The notes beneath the pieces are model-generated. The model was not told the origin of the DNA, did not search any database, and worked only from the letters and a program-made list of their open reading frames with translations. Below, piece after piece: positions 23,737-31,395 of a stretch of DNA of 46,889 bases. Both the position numbers and the translations under genes were made by a program. The stretch is from CAVLDP01 sp963661945 (GTDB taxonomy: Bacteria > Bacillota > Clostridia > Lachnospirales > Lachnospiraceae), in NCBI GenBank assembly GCA_963661945.1, contig CAVLDP010000020.1, positions 1-46,889 of the forward strand. Reading direction: 5' to 3'. Within the stretch, counting starts at the first letter, position 1, and each line of letters opens with the position of its first letter.

Positions 23737-24519
23737 TCAGGCGAAAAACAAGCCTCTATAGATAGCCAGATCCTCCTCAGTAAACACATTGAAGATGACC
23801 TTTTTGATTCGATCATCTATGTCGAGAAACTGCCTCACCGTACTGACAGCAATCTTCGCAGCCCTGTCCTTTGGGAAATGATACACCCCTGTAGAAATGC
23901 AGCAAAAAGCGATCGATTCTGCGCCTGAATCTGCCGCAAGACTTAAGCACTCCTTGTAACAGCTTGCCAGAAGTCTCTCATCCTCCTTCGTGACCGACCA
24001 CTGTATGATTGGTCCGACCGTATGAAGAATATAATTCGACGGAAGATTATAAGCGCTCGTAATCTTCGCCCTTCCTGTCTCCTCCTCGTGCCCCTGCTTC
24101 TTCATAATCTCATTCATCTGAAGCCGAAGCTGCACTCCGGCATAGGTGTGAATGAAGTTATCAATGCAAGAGTGCATCGGGGAGAAACAGCCTAGCATCT
24201 TTGAGTTACAAGCATTTACGATAGCATCACATCTAAGGGTCGTAATATCTCCCTGCCATACAAAAAGCCTCGAATCTGAATCTACAGATTCGAGGTCAGT
24301 TATTTCCGTGATGCCACGCATTCTATTCCTTTCGGTAAGATAGGCATCCTGAATCTCCAGAAACTCGGAGCTAACCGGTCTTGGAGGTCTTACATTCATA
24401 AGAGAGCGAAGGAGATTCTCCTGCTCCTCTCTATCAGATGGCACTGACAGCTTGGCAAAACGAATCTCTTCCCTTAGAAGATACTGAATCAGATATTCTC
24501 TTCTCTCATCCTGCGTCAT
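23737..24519 (-). CDS. Zinc-dependent macrodomain protein (ADP-ribosyl hydrolase, SirTM-associated)
   Basis: The 260-residue product has a helical N-terminal extension (1-70) and a macrodomain with GDIT (90-93), NACN (102-105) and the cluster GCFSPMHSCIDNFIH. In that cluster Cys111, His116 and Cys118 match the zinc ligands of macrodomains that reverse SirTM-made ADP-ribosylation in S. aureus and S. pyogenes. TGRAKITSAYNLP and CISTGVYHFPKDRAA complete the ADP-ribose pocket. Its start overlaps the end of the sirtuin gene by 14 nt, so the pair should be coordinately translated. Function: removal of ADP-ribose from the modified carrier protein; the target here is unknown. Confidence 0.93.
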   Translation of the reverse strand: MTQDERREYLIQYLLREEIRFAKLSVPSDREEQENLLRSLMNVRPPRPVSSEFLEIQDAYLTERNRMRGITEITDLESVDSDSRLFVWQGDITTLRCDAIVNACNSKMLGCFSPMHSCIDNFIHTYAGVQLRLQMNEIMKKQGHEEETGRAKITSAYNLPSNYILHTVGPIIQWSVTKEDERLLASCYKECLSLAADSGAESIAFCCISTGVYHFPKDRAAKIAVSTVRQFLDIDDRIKKVIFNVFTEEDLAIYRGLFFA

Positions 24520-25408
24520 ATAAACTCTCCCTTATATCTGTGATAGCGATACTCATATCACCGCCAATCCCGATTGCTCTCATGCCAAGGCTTGCCGGCA
24601 CATCTGCCTCATTCATATTCAGGCGAATCAGGCAATAGGATTCATGTTCCATAGCCATTCTCTCAAATGGGAAACGGATAATAACTGGCGTATTAAATCC
24701 AACGCCCAGTTCTAGAAGAACCACTCTCTTATCCTTATTCCGCTCCAGAAAAGCTCCATAGCGATCCGCTGCCTCATGCCAGGCTTCATCTTCTACAAAA
24801 TAATTATCACATCGAAGATGCATAGCCATATTGCCACCACAAACCGGGCACTTTGGAACGAGGTCTGACGGAATCAGGCAATTCTCTCTCGCTGCGTCCA
24901 TCTTATGGAATAATTCTTCTGCATCATAGACCTTCGCATGACAGGCTCTCTTACATTGAATCTCCCCATAATCACCCTGGGTTGCAAAGATACGACTTCC
25001 ATCAAAGCCCGCTTTGTAGAATTGGTGATCTACATTGGTCGTCAGAACAAAATAGTCCTTATTCTTCACAAGATCATAGAGTTCTGTATAGAGTGGCAAG
25101 GCCGGAGGAAGAAAGCGATTCATCAGGGCATGTTTGGACCAATATCCCCATTTTGCTTCCTCAGACGGATAGGGATAGAATCCGGCGGAATACATATCTG
25201 TCATGTAAATGGAGCCATATCGTTCAATAAACTCCGAGAAATTCTCCGTGAACCTCTTGCCGCCATACTGAATTCCTGCCGCAGCTGATGCCCCAGCACC
25301 AGCACCAATTATGATGCTGTCAGCATCTCTTATATATTCCGCTGCCAGGTCAATATAACCTGCATAATTGTTCCAATCAAGATATCTTTTTCTAAACTTA
25401 GAATTCAT
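24506..25408 (-). CDS. Class M sirtuin (SirTM), protein ADP-ribosyltransferase
   Basis: The 300-residue sirtuin has GAGAGAS (35-41), TTNVDHQF (123-130, Asn125 and Asp127), and ATQGDYG where deacetylase sirtuins have the catalytic ELHG. The Gln144 in place of His is the hallmark of SirTM, which acts as an ADP-ribosyltransferase and not a deacetylase. A zinc knuckle is formed by Cys152, Cys156, Cys187 and Cys190. The ATG at 25408 overlaps the preceding gene by 11 nt; a TTG at 25435 is a possible alternative. In pathogens SirTM modifies lipoylated GcvH-L, but neither GcvH-L nor a lipoate ligase gene is present here. Confidence 0.92.
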   Translation of the reverse strand: MNSKFRKRYLDWNNYAGYIDLAAEYIRDADSIIIGAGAGASAAAGIQYGGKRFTENFSEFIERYGSIYMTDMYSAGFYPYPSEEAKWGYWSKHALMNRFLPPALPLYTELYDLVKNKDYFVLTTNVDHQFYKAGFDGSRIFATQGDYGEIQCKRACHAKVYDAEELFHKMDAARENCLIPSDLVPKCPVCGGNMAMHLRCDNYFVEDEAWHEAADRYGAFLERNKDKRVVLLELGVGFNTPVIIRFPFERMAMEHESYCLIRLNMNEADVPASLGMRAIGIGGDMSIAITDIRESLYDAG

Positions 25409-25793
25409 AAGGTGGGTTACCTGAGAAATCAGCAATCACGCCATGCGCATCTTCCAGATAGAAGACCTCAAAAATCGGGTTGTCCGCTGTCTGATACTGG
25501 CTCTTCACAATTGGGTTATTCATGCAGGCTTCCTTGATGCTCATGTTGTTTTCAAACACTGCCTTACCATGCAGGCGAATCCAAGCATATTCTGGTGAGG
25601 ATACGGATACTTCAATCTCAGGATTCTCAACCATATCCTTGTATACATCCTTCGTGCTATTGGTACAGAACCAAAGCTTGCCATCCTGCTCAAGACAAAA
25701 CATAAATGGTCGACATTTTGCCTTGCCATCTCTACCAACGGTTGCTAAATACTGTACTGGGTTTTGCTGTAAAAATTCTACTACTTTCTGCAT
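25398..25793 (-). CDS. Pyridoxamine 5'-phosphate oxidase family (FMN-binding split barrel) protein
   Basis: The 131-residue protein has the split-barrel pattern QYLATVGRDGKAKCRPF, LWFCTNSTKDVYKDM, PEIEVSVSS and WIRLHGKAVF. Such small proteins bind FMN and often reduce quinones, nitro-compounds or similar electrophiles; the substrate is unknown. AAGGAGG lies 9 nt before the ATG. It is the first gene after the twin operators and promoter at 25816-25884 and overlaps the SirTM start, so it opens the operon. A flavoprotein here fits a redox-linked role for the ADP-ribosylation genes. Confidence 0.88.
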   Translation of the reverse strand: MQKVVEFLQQNPVQYLATVGRDGKAKCRPFMFCLEQDGKLWFCTNSTKDVYKDMVENPEIEVSVSSPEYAWIRLHGKAVFENNMSIKEACMNNPIVKSQYQTADNPIFEVFYLEDAHGVIADFSGNPPYEF

Positions 25794-25815
25794 TTTATAA
25801 TACCTCCTTAATTGT

Positions 25816-25834
25816 TGTAACAGTGATTGTTACA
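25816..25834. promoter_or_regulatory. Operator 1: TGTAACA-N5-TGTTACA
   Basis: A perfect 19-bp dyad with 7-bp arms lies downstream of the -10 element (25847-25852) of the FMN-protein promoter and 22 nt before that gene's start codon. The neighbouring Rrf2 regulator is the obvious candidate to bind it. Confidence 0.75.
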
Positions 25835-25846
25835 TCTTATGGTGAT

Positions 25847-25876
25847 ACTATAACATCAGTTTTGTTGTAATGTCAA
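25847..25876 (-). promoter_or_regulatory. Promoter of the FMN protein-SirTM-macrodomain operon
   Basis: On the minus strand a consensus TTGACA (25876-25871) is followed after 18 nt by TATAGT (25852-25847). The -35 is inside operator 2 and the start of transcription should fall near or inside operator 1, a classic repression layout. Confidence 0.78.
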
Positions 25877-25884
25877 TAGTTACA
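25866..25884. promoter_or_regulatory. Operator 2: TGTAA-N9-TTACA over the -35
   Basis: It has the same 19-bp length and outer arms as operator 1, 50 bp away centre to centre (nearly five helical turns). It contains the -35 hexamer and abuts the stop codon of the Rrf2 gene at 25885. Confidence 0.72.
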
Positions 25885-26319
25885 TCAAATTTTCCTTGTA
25901 TATTTTGCGAGGTCATCTTTTACATCGGAAAGCGTAGTCTTAGAAAGCTTCTCCTCCATGGCTCTCTGCACTTCAAGTAACTTGTCATCGAGCACATGAT
26001 GGATATTCTTGCCTACTGGACACTCCTGATTTGGATTCTCATGGAAATGAAAGAGCTCCTCCTCCGGCGCGCATTCCACTGCCCTATACACATCAAGAAA
26101 GCTAATCTGATCCAAGGGCCTTGTTATTGTAACGCCCCCCGTCCCTCTTGCAACCTCAACAAGTCCCGCTGCCTTCAGCTGCTGCAATATCTTTCGTACA
26201 ATCACCGGATTCGTTCCAATGCTTGCCGCCATAAAATCGCTGGTCATCTTCTGATCAGAAAATGTATCTATACAGGCAAACATATGAATTGCCATAGTAA
26301 ATCTACTGGAAATCTGCAT
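25885..26319 (-). CDS. Rrf2 family transcriptional regulator
   Basis: The 144-residue protein has the Rrf2 winged helix: SSRFTMAIHMFACI at the N-terminus, recognition helix SIGTNPVIVRKILQQLKAAGLVEVARG (33-59), then the wing TGGVTITRP. Cysteines are at 16, 83 and 100, not in the close triad that holds the Fe-S cluster in IscR or NsrR, so it resembles the cluster-free YwnA/CymR-like or thiol-sensing members. It lies directly upstream of, and on the same strand as, the operon whose promoter carries two 19-bp dyads. It likely represses that operon; the inducer is unknown, though oxidative or electrophile stress is reasonable given the flavoprotein. Confidence 0.93.
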   Translation of the reverse strand: MQISSRFTMAIHMFACIDTFSDQKMTSDFMAASIGTNPVIVRKILQQLKAAGLVEVARGTGGVTITRPLDQISFLDVYRAVECAPEEELFHFHENPNQECPVGKNIHHVLDDKLLEVQRAMEEKLSKTTLSDVKDDLAKYTRKI

Positions 26320-26388
26320 TATATATACCTCGTTATTCTTCTGTTAGCTTTATGCAAGTTATCCCCTTTGCTCAAGCTCATCAAAAAT

Positions 26389-26435
26389 GGCATCCGGGCA
26401 GTCCTTAAAGAACCGTCCGAACGCTCGGAAATGCC
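26389..26435 (-). terminator. Probable terminator of rlmD
   Basis: On the minus strand GGCAT..CCG pairs with CGG..ATGCC (2-nt bulge) around smaller internal stems, followed by ATTTTTGATG. It falls in the 141-nt gap between rlmD and the Rrf2 gene, which also holds a small CTTGA/TCAAG stem just after the rlmD stop. Confidence 0.6.
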
Positions 26436-26460
26436 TTGATTTCAAGCCTTTTTACGCCAT

Positions 26461-27846
26461 TTAATTCTGTACCCTAGACAGTAATACCACCGTCTCCACA
26501 TGCATACTATGACAGAACTGGTCTACCGGCTGAATCCTACGGATCTCATAGCCGCCAAGGCATAATATCTTGCAGTCACGCGCTAATGTAGCAGGGTCGC
26601 AGGACACATAGACGATCCGATCCGGTGCCATGGCAAGCATGGTATTAAGACACGATACATCACAGCCCTTTCTCGGCGGATCTACAACAATTACATCCGG
26701 GCGTGACATCTCATCCTCTTCATTTGCCTGGTAGAATTCTGGCAGAACCTCTTCGGCCTTGCCCACGAAGAACTTGGCATTTTCTATCCCATTATTGCTT
26801 GCATTTCGTCTGGCATCCATAATGGCCTCCGGCACAATCTCAACGCCATAGACCATCCTGGCCTTGCGCGCCAGGAAGAGAGAAATGGTTCCAATCCCAC
26901 AGTAGAGATCCCAGACAGCCTCCTGCCCTGTAAGTCCCGCAAATTCAAGAGCATAGGAATATAGCTTCTCCGTCTGAACTGGGTTTACCTGATAGAAGGA
27001 CATCGGATTAATCTCAAATTCTACATCGCCTATCGAATCGCGAATTGTCGGACTGCCCCAGATAGTCCGTATCTTATCTCCCAGGATAACATTGGTCTTC
27101 TTCGTATTCGTATTTATAGAGATACTTGTCATACCGGAAATGACAGAGAGCGCCTGAGTCAGCTGATCCTCATGAGGCAGACCATTACCATTTACCACGA
27201 GGCAGACCATAATCTGACCAGATGTAAAACCAGTCCGAATCAGAACATGTCGAAGCAGTCCCTTTCCCGTCTCCTCATCATAGGGACTCACGCCGTAGTC
27301 TTCCATGTACTGCTTGACAACACGCAGGACTTCTTCATTGTTAGGTCGACCTAACAGACATTCCTCCGTCTCGACAATTCTATGACTATGGCTGGCATAA
27401 TAGCCCATAGAAATAGAACCATCTCTATTTCTACCGACAGGCACCTGAGCCTTGTTTCGATAATGAAATGGTTCTTCCATACCACAGATTTCACTCATAA
27501 CAGAATCAATCTGCTCTGCATCAAATCCACCGATTCGAATAAAATCATCCCTTACAATACGGCTCTTTAATGCAAGCTGCTTCTCATAAGATAGGGCCTG
27601 AATCTGGCAGCCTCCACAGGTTTTCGCAACCGGGCATGCTTCCTCAACTCGATCCGGGCTTTCTTCTAGGATGCGAACTACTCTGGCATATCCATATGTC
27701 TTCTTAAGCTTCGTAACAGCTGCAAGAATTAGATCACCCGGAAGGGCGTCCTTCACAAAGAAGGTCATTCCCTCGAAATGACCAATGCCAGAGCCATCTA
27801 CCGAGATATCTGTTATTTGAAGTTCAAATTCCTCATTCTTCTTCAT
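26461..27846 (-). CDS. rlmD: 23S rRNA (uracil(1939)-C5)-methyltransferase, RlmD/RumA family
   Basis: The 461-residue enzyme has an N-terminal TRAM domain (1-60), a 4Fe-4S site with Cys71, Cys77, Cys80 and Cys163, a SAM-binding motif DLYCGIGTIS (313-322), VDPPRKGCD (388-396), and the catalytic nucleophile Cys416 in VYVSCDPATLARD. Firmicutes members may be RlmD or RlmCD (dual U747/U1939); the sequence alone does not decide. The ATG directly follows the TAA of the YhaM gene, so the two are coupled. A GTTAGG-N4-CCTAAC palindrome lies in the coding sequence at 27340. Confidence 0.92.
   Translation of the reverse strand: MKKNEEFELQITDISVDGSGIGHFEGMTFFVKDALPGDLILAAVTKLKKTYGYARVVRILEESPDRVEEACPVAKTCGGCQIQALSYEKQLALKSRIVRDDFIRIGGFDAEQIDSVMSEICGMEEPFHYRNKAQVPVGRNRDGSISMGYYASHSHRIVETEECLLGRPNNEEVLRVVKQYMEDYGVSPYDEETGKGLLRHVLIRTGFTSGQIMVCLVVNGNGLPHEDQLTQALSVISGMTSISINTNTKKTNVILGDKIRTIWGSPTIRDSIGDVEFEINPMSFYQVNPVQTEKLYSYALEFAGLTGQEAVWDLYCGIGTISLFLARKARMVYGVEIVPEAIMDARRNASNNGIENAKFFVGKAEEVLPEFYQANEEDEMSRPDVIVVDPPRKGCDVSCLNTMLAMAPDRIVYVSCDPATLARDCKILCLGGYEIRRIQPVDQFCHSMHVETVVLLSRVQN
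27340..27355. repeat. Third GTTAGG-N4-CCTAAC palindrome, inside rlmD
   Basis: The same arms as the copies at 2900 and 2969, with spacer TCGA. Flanking identity to the copy at 2969 extends to TTCATT on the left and AG on the right, so 20 of 24 bases agree; both copies also read LLGxPNNE in the same minus-strand frame. Confidence 0.7.
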
Positions 27847-28800
27847 TTATAAATCCTGACTTGTTCGTCTAATATTCGTCTCAAGGAAACGGTTATATCC
27901 CTGCCACTCCAAATCGCCAACTGCGACTGTAGAAAGTGCCTCCTTGAATGTCTCCATCTTGGCATCCACATTGTCTGCAAAGCTTAGGGCAACGGCTTCC
28001 ATCAGAGCCGGCTTCTTCGGCGAACCAAACTCCAGCTCCCCATGATGAGCCAGAATACAGTGCTGAAGCTCTACCGCCTTCTTCTGTGGAAAATCCGGAA
28101 TCGTATGAATATGATCTCTCACCATATTCGCGCCAACCATAATATGACCTAAGAGCTGTCCCTCATCTGTATAATCATTTACCGGAAATGGTGCCAACTC
28201 GTAGACCTTGCCAACATCGTGAAGAATAGCAGCCGTAAGCAGAAGGTCCCGATCTAAGTATGGATAATTCGTCGCATAGAAATTGCAAATCTTCGCCACA
28301 CTAAGTGAGTGCTCAAGAAGACCTCCCACATATCCATGATGAACGCTCTTTGCCGCAGAGCTGAAGCAAAATCTCTTCTTGAAGTTCACGTCCTCAAGGA
28401 AGAAGCTTGAAAGTAACTTCTTCATATATGGAGCGGAAATTGTATCAATAAGAGCAAGCAGCTCCTGATACATCTCCTCGATTGGTCTCTCGCTCATTGG
28501 CAGATAATCTGCCTCATTGTATTCGCCCTCCATTGCGCGGCGAACCCTCTTAATATTAAGCTGAAGTGCTCCGTTAAATGAAGTCACCTCCGCAAGAACT
28601 GCAATGTAATCGAGTTCATCAAAATCATCAATTCCACAGGAATTCATATCCCATATCTTGGCATCGATTGTGCCGCTCTTGTCCCTAAGAATAAGTGATT
28701 GATAAGGCTTGCCGGCCTTGGTTGTTGCATTCTGAATATGTTTGCAGAGGTAGATTTCCTGAATCTGTTCTCCCTCTTTTAGTGTCTCAATAAGTCTCAT
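27847..28800 (-). CDS. 3'-5' exoribonuclease YhaM family protein (OB-fold plus HD domain)
   Basis: The 317-residue protein has an N-terminal OB-type nucleic-acid-binding domain (about 15-90; YQSLILRDKSGTIDAKIWD) and an HD phosphohydrolase domain with HxxxH positions in HHGYVGGLLEHSLSVA and His194-Asp195 in AAILHDVGKVYE. YhaM proteins degrade RNA and single-stranded DNA 3'-5' in Firmicutes. Its TAA abuts the rlmD ATG. A strong promoter (TTGCTT-17-TATAAT) lies at 28859-28887. Confidence 0.92.
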   Translation of the reverse strand: MRLIETLKEGEQIQEIYLCKHIQNATTKAGKPYQSLILRDKSGTIDAKIWDMNSCGIDDFDELDYIAVLAEVTSFNGALQLNIKRVRRAMEGEYNEADYLPMSERPIEEMYQELLALIDTISAPYMKKLLSSFFLEDVNFKKRFCFSSAAKSVHHGYVGGLLEHSLSVAKICNFYATNYPYLDRDLLLTAAILHDVGKVYELAPFPVNDYTDEGQLLGHIMVGANMVRDHIHTIPDFPQKKAVELQHCILAHHGELEFGSPKKPALMEAVALSFADNVDAKMETFKEALSTVAVGDLEWQGYNRFLETNIRRTSQDL

Positions 28801-28858
28801 ATAACTTCTGGCGAATTCGCCAATCCTCCTGTCTAGTCAAATTGCTTCTATTGCTACA

Positions 28859-28887
28859 ATTATATCGGTGGATACCTTTCCAAGCAA
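28859..28887 (-). promoter_or_regulatory. Promoter of the YhaM-rlmD operon
   Basis: TTGCTT, 17 nt, then a perfect TATAAT on the minus strand. The -35 overlaps the -35 of the divergent mutS2 promoter candidate, so the two polymerases probably cannot bind at once. Confidence 0.82.
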
Positions 28888-28905
28888 GGAAATTTCCGAT
28901 AGAAT
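28877..28905 (+). promoter_or_regulatory. Candidate mutS2 promoter giving a near-leaderless mRNA
   Basis: TTTCCA and TAGAAT are spaced by 17 nt. The -10 ends 7 nt before the mutS2 ATG at 28913, so transcription would start at or next to the start codon. No Shine-Dalgarno sequence precedes the ATG. Confidence 0.5.
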
Positions 28906-28912
28906 ATAGGCT

Positions 28913-31327
28913 ATGAATAAAAAAGCATTAGAAACACTAGAATACAATAAAATCATCGATAGGCTTGCATCTAACGCATCCACCGACAAGGGTAAGGAAT
29001 ACTGTAAGAAGCTTGTTCCTATCTCAAATGAAGAGAAGATCAAATCACGCCAGGAAGAGACAGCCCATGCCCTCTCCCGCCTGATTCGAGATGGTTCCAT
29101 CGACTTCTCTGGCATATATGACGTGACTCTGCTCGAGAAACACTTAGAGATTGGCGGAACCCTATCTCAAGTTGAACTTCTGCACATTTCCTCACTATTA
29201 AGCGTGACTGCGCGCGCCAAGCGTTTTGGTCGCTCCAAGGGAGAGGATACGCCAAATGATTCTCTATCCCATTTCTTCGAGGAATTAGAACCATTTACCA
29301 AAACTCGTGAAGAGATTGACCGCTGCCTCATTTCCGAAAATGAAGTTGCCGACGATGCCTCTCCTGCACTAAAGAGCGTGCGTCGATCCATGAATCAGGT
29401 CTCCGAGAAGATTCGTAAGCAACTTAATTCCATGTTGAATTCTGCATCCATGCGAGATCACCTCCAGGACACCGTTATCACGATGCGTTCTGGCCGCTAC
29501 TGTCTTCCCGTGAAGGCCGAATTCAAGTCCACAGTACCTGGCATGGTGCATGACCAGTCACAGACAGGCTCTACCCTATTTATTGAGCCTTCTGCTGTTG
29601 TGAATCTGAATAATGAACTACGTGAACTAGAGCTCCAAGAGCAGGCAGAGATTGAGAAGATACTTGCTGATTTAAGTGCACTCGTTTCCTGCGATATCTC
29701 TTCCATCAAGGATAATTTCTACATATTATCGGAGCTTGATTTCATCTTCGCCAAGGGTAAATTAGCCCTTCAGATGAATGCTGTGGAGCCAATCTTTAAC
29801 ACCGATGGCATCATTCGCCTTCGTAGTGCAAGGCATCCACTTCTGGACCCTAAGACTGTACGACCGATCGATATTCACCTGGGTGATACCTTCACCTCTC
29901 TGATTATTACCGGACCAAACACAGGCGGTAAGACCGTATCCCTAAAGACTATGGGCCTTCTAACCCTTATGGGACAGGCTGGCCTTCATATTCCAGCGGG
30001 GGATCGCTCTGAGCTTGCCATTTTCCAATCAGTCTATGCAGATATCGGAGACGAACAGAGTATTGAGCAATCCCTTAGTACCTTCTCATCTCATATGACA
30101 AATATCATCCGTATCTTAAATGCAGTGACCGAAGAGCATTCAACCTTAGCCCTCTTCGATGAGCTCTGTGCCGGTACAGATCCTGCAGAAGGTGCAGCCC
30201 TGGCCCAATCCATTCTGACATATCTCCATAGTCTCGGTGTTCGGACCATGGCAACCACTCATTACAGCGAGCTAAAGGTCTATGCGCTAACAACCGATGG
30301 TGTGGAAAATGCAGCATGTGAATTCTCCCTTGAGACCTTAAGTCCAACCTACCGTCTCCTAATCGGAGTTCCTGGCAAGTCCAATGCCTTTGCCATTTCA
30401 AAGAAGCTCGGCCTATCCGATAGTATCATCGAGAAATCAAAAGAACTACTCTCCGAAGAAGACCAATCCTTCGAGGACCTTCTCGTGGACTTAGAGCAGC
30501 GACGAATCGCCATGGAAGCGGACCAGGCAAAGATTGCTTCCGATAAGGCCAAGATAGACCATCTTAGGGCAGACTTAGAAGCCAGAGAGAGACGTGCCAT
30601 CGAGCAGAAGGACAAGGCCTTGCAGGAAGCCCATGAAGAAGCAGCTCGCATCCTAAAGCAAGCCAAAGATACTGCTGATGAGACCATTCGATTATTCAAT
30701 AAGGCCAGATCCGAGAATACGGATATTCGCTCCCTTGAACAGGCACGAAGTGAGATTGGTAAGAAGCTAAAAGACGAGGGGGCAAAGACAGTCGCCAAAC
30801 AGAAGAAGACATCTGCAGAAAACCCAAATGCCCCTAAGAACCTAAAGGTTGGCGACCGGGTTAAGGTCCTCTCCATGAATATGGTTGGCACCGTCCATAC
30901 CCTTCCTGACAAGAAGGGCTATCTTGAAGTGCAAATGGGAATCATCCGTTCCAAGGTTCGTCTTACCGACCTAATCCAGATTGCAGATGATTCCACCACA
31001 ATGCTCGATGGCGTTGCGGTAAACCCTTATCGCAAGAAAACATCCGGCAGTAAGAAGACTGCATCCTTCAGTAAGGCTGCTACAATCTCTCCAGAGCTTA
31101 TGCTGCTCGGCCTAAATTCAGCCGATGCTATCGCTACCCTGGACAAATACATCGACGATGCCTATCTATCCAATTTGAGCCAAATACGCATCGTCCACGG
31201 CAAAGGTACCGGTGCCCTGCGAAAGGCAGTACATGACCACCTAAAGCGCAATCCTCATGTCAGCGAATTTCACCTGGCAGAATTTGGCGAAGGTGATGCC
31301 GGTGTCACAATCGCAAGCCTTAAATAA
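28913..31327 (+). CDS. mutS2: Endonuclease MutS2 (ATPase with C-terminal Smr domain)
   Basis: The 804-residue protein has the MutS core and clamp helices, the Walker A motif GPNTGGKT (334-341), Walker B and ABC signatures (STFSSHM, LALFDELCAGTDP, TTHYSELK), a charged coiled coil (about 500-620), a KOW-like segment and an Smr domain (about 725-804, IRIVHGKGTGALR). MutS2 restrains recombination and rescues collided ribosomes. The usual LDLRG signature of Smr is replaced by LMLLGLN, a variant that may alter nuclease action. It is transcribed alone, divergent from YhaM and convergent with rplQ. Confidence 0.96.
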   Translation: MNKKALETLEYNKIIDRLASNASTDKGKEYCKKLVPISNEEKIKSRQEETAHALSRLIRDGSIDFSGIYDVTLLEKHLEIGGTLSQVELLHISSLLSVTARAKRFGRSKGEDTPNDSLSHFFEELEPFTKTREEIDRCLISENEVADDASPALKSVRRSMNQVSEKIRKQLNSMLNSASMRDHLQDTVITMRSGRYCLPVKAEFKSTVPGMVHDQSQTGSTLFIEPSAVVNLNNELRELELQEQAEIEKILADLSALVSCDISSIKDNFYILSELDFIFAKGKLALQMNAVEPIFNTDGIIRLRSARHPLLDPKTVRPIDIHLGDTFTSLIITGPNTGGKTVSLKTMGLLTLMGQAGLHIPAGDRSELAIFQSVYADIGDEQSIEQSLSTFSSHMTNIIRILNAVTEEHSTLALFDELCAGTDPAEGAALAQSILTYLHSLGVRTMATTHYSELKVYALTTDGVENAACEFSLETLSPTYRLLIGVPGKSNAFAISKKLGLSDSIIEKSKELLSEEDQSFEDLLVDLEQRRIAMEADQAKIASDKAKIDHLRADLEARERRAIEQKDKALQEAHEEAARILKQAKDTADETIRLFNKARSENTDIRSLEQARSEIGKKLKDEGAKTVAKQKKTSAENPNAPKNLKVGDRVKVLSMNMVGTVHTLPDKKGYLEVQMGIIRSKVRLTDLIQIADDSTTMLDGVAVNPYRKKTSGSKKTASFSKAATISPELMLLGLNSADAIATLDKYIDDAYLSNLSQIRIVHGKGTGALRKAVHDHLKRNPHVSEFHLAEFGEGDAGVTIASLK

Positions 31328-31349
31328 GAATAGAAAATAAGATTAGAAA

Positions 31350-31379
31350 AAGCCCCGAGACGATTTCGTCCCGGGGCTT
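31350..31379. terminator. Bidirectional terminator between mutS2 and the ribosomal operon
   Basis: A 14-bp stem with one mismatch (AAGCCCCG..GACGA against TCGTC..CGGGGCTT) has a 2-nt closing loop. On the minus strand it is followed by TTTTTCT, making it a strong end for the rplQ transcript; on the plus side the T-tract is poor. Confidence 0.9.
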
Positions 31380-31395
31380 CAACTTATTCTAGCAA

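Noticed and set aside
24506..25408. Reading the sirtuin as an ordinary NAD-dependent deacetylase
   Set aside because: The catalytic His of deacetylase sirtuins is replaced by Gln144 and the gene is paired with a zinc macrodomain, both SirTM traits.
25996..26439. Plus-strand open frame of 147 codons over the Rrf2 gene and its upstream gap
   Set aside because: Mostly antisense to Rrf2; no ribosome-binding site or family match.
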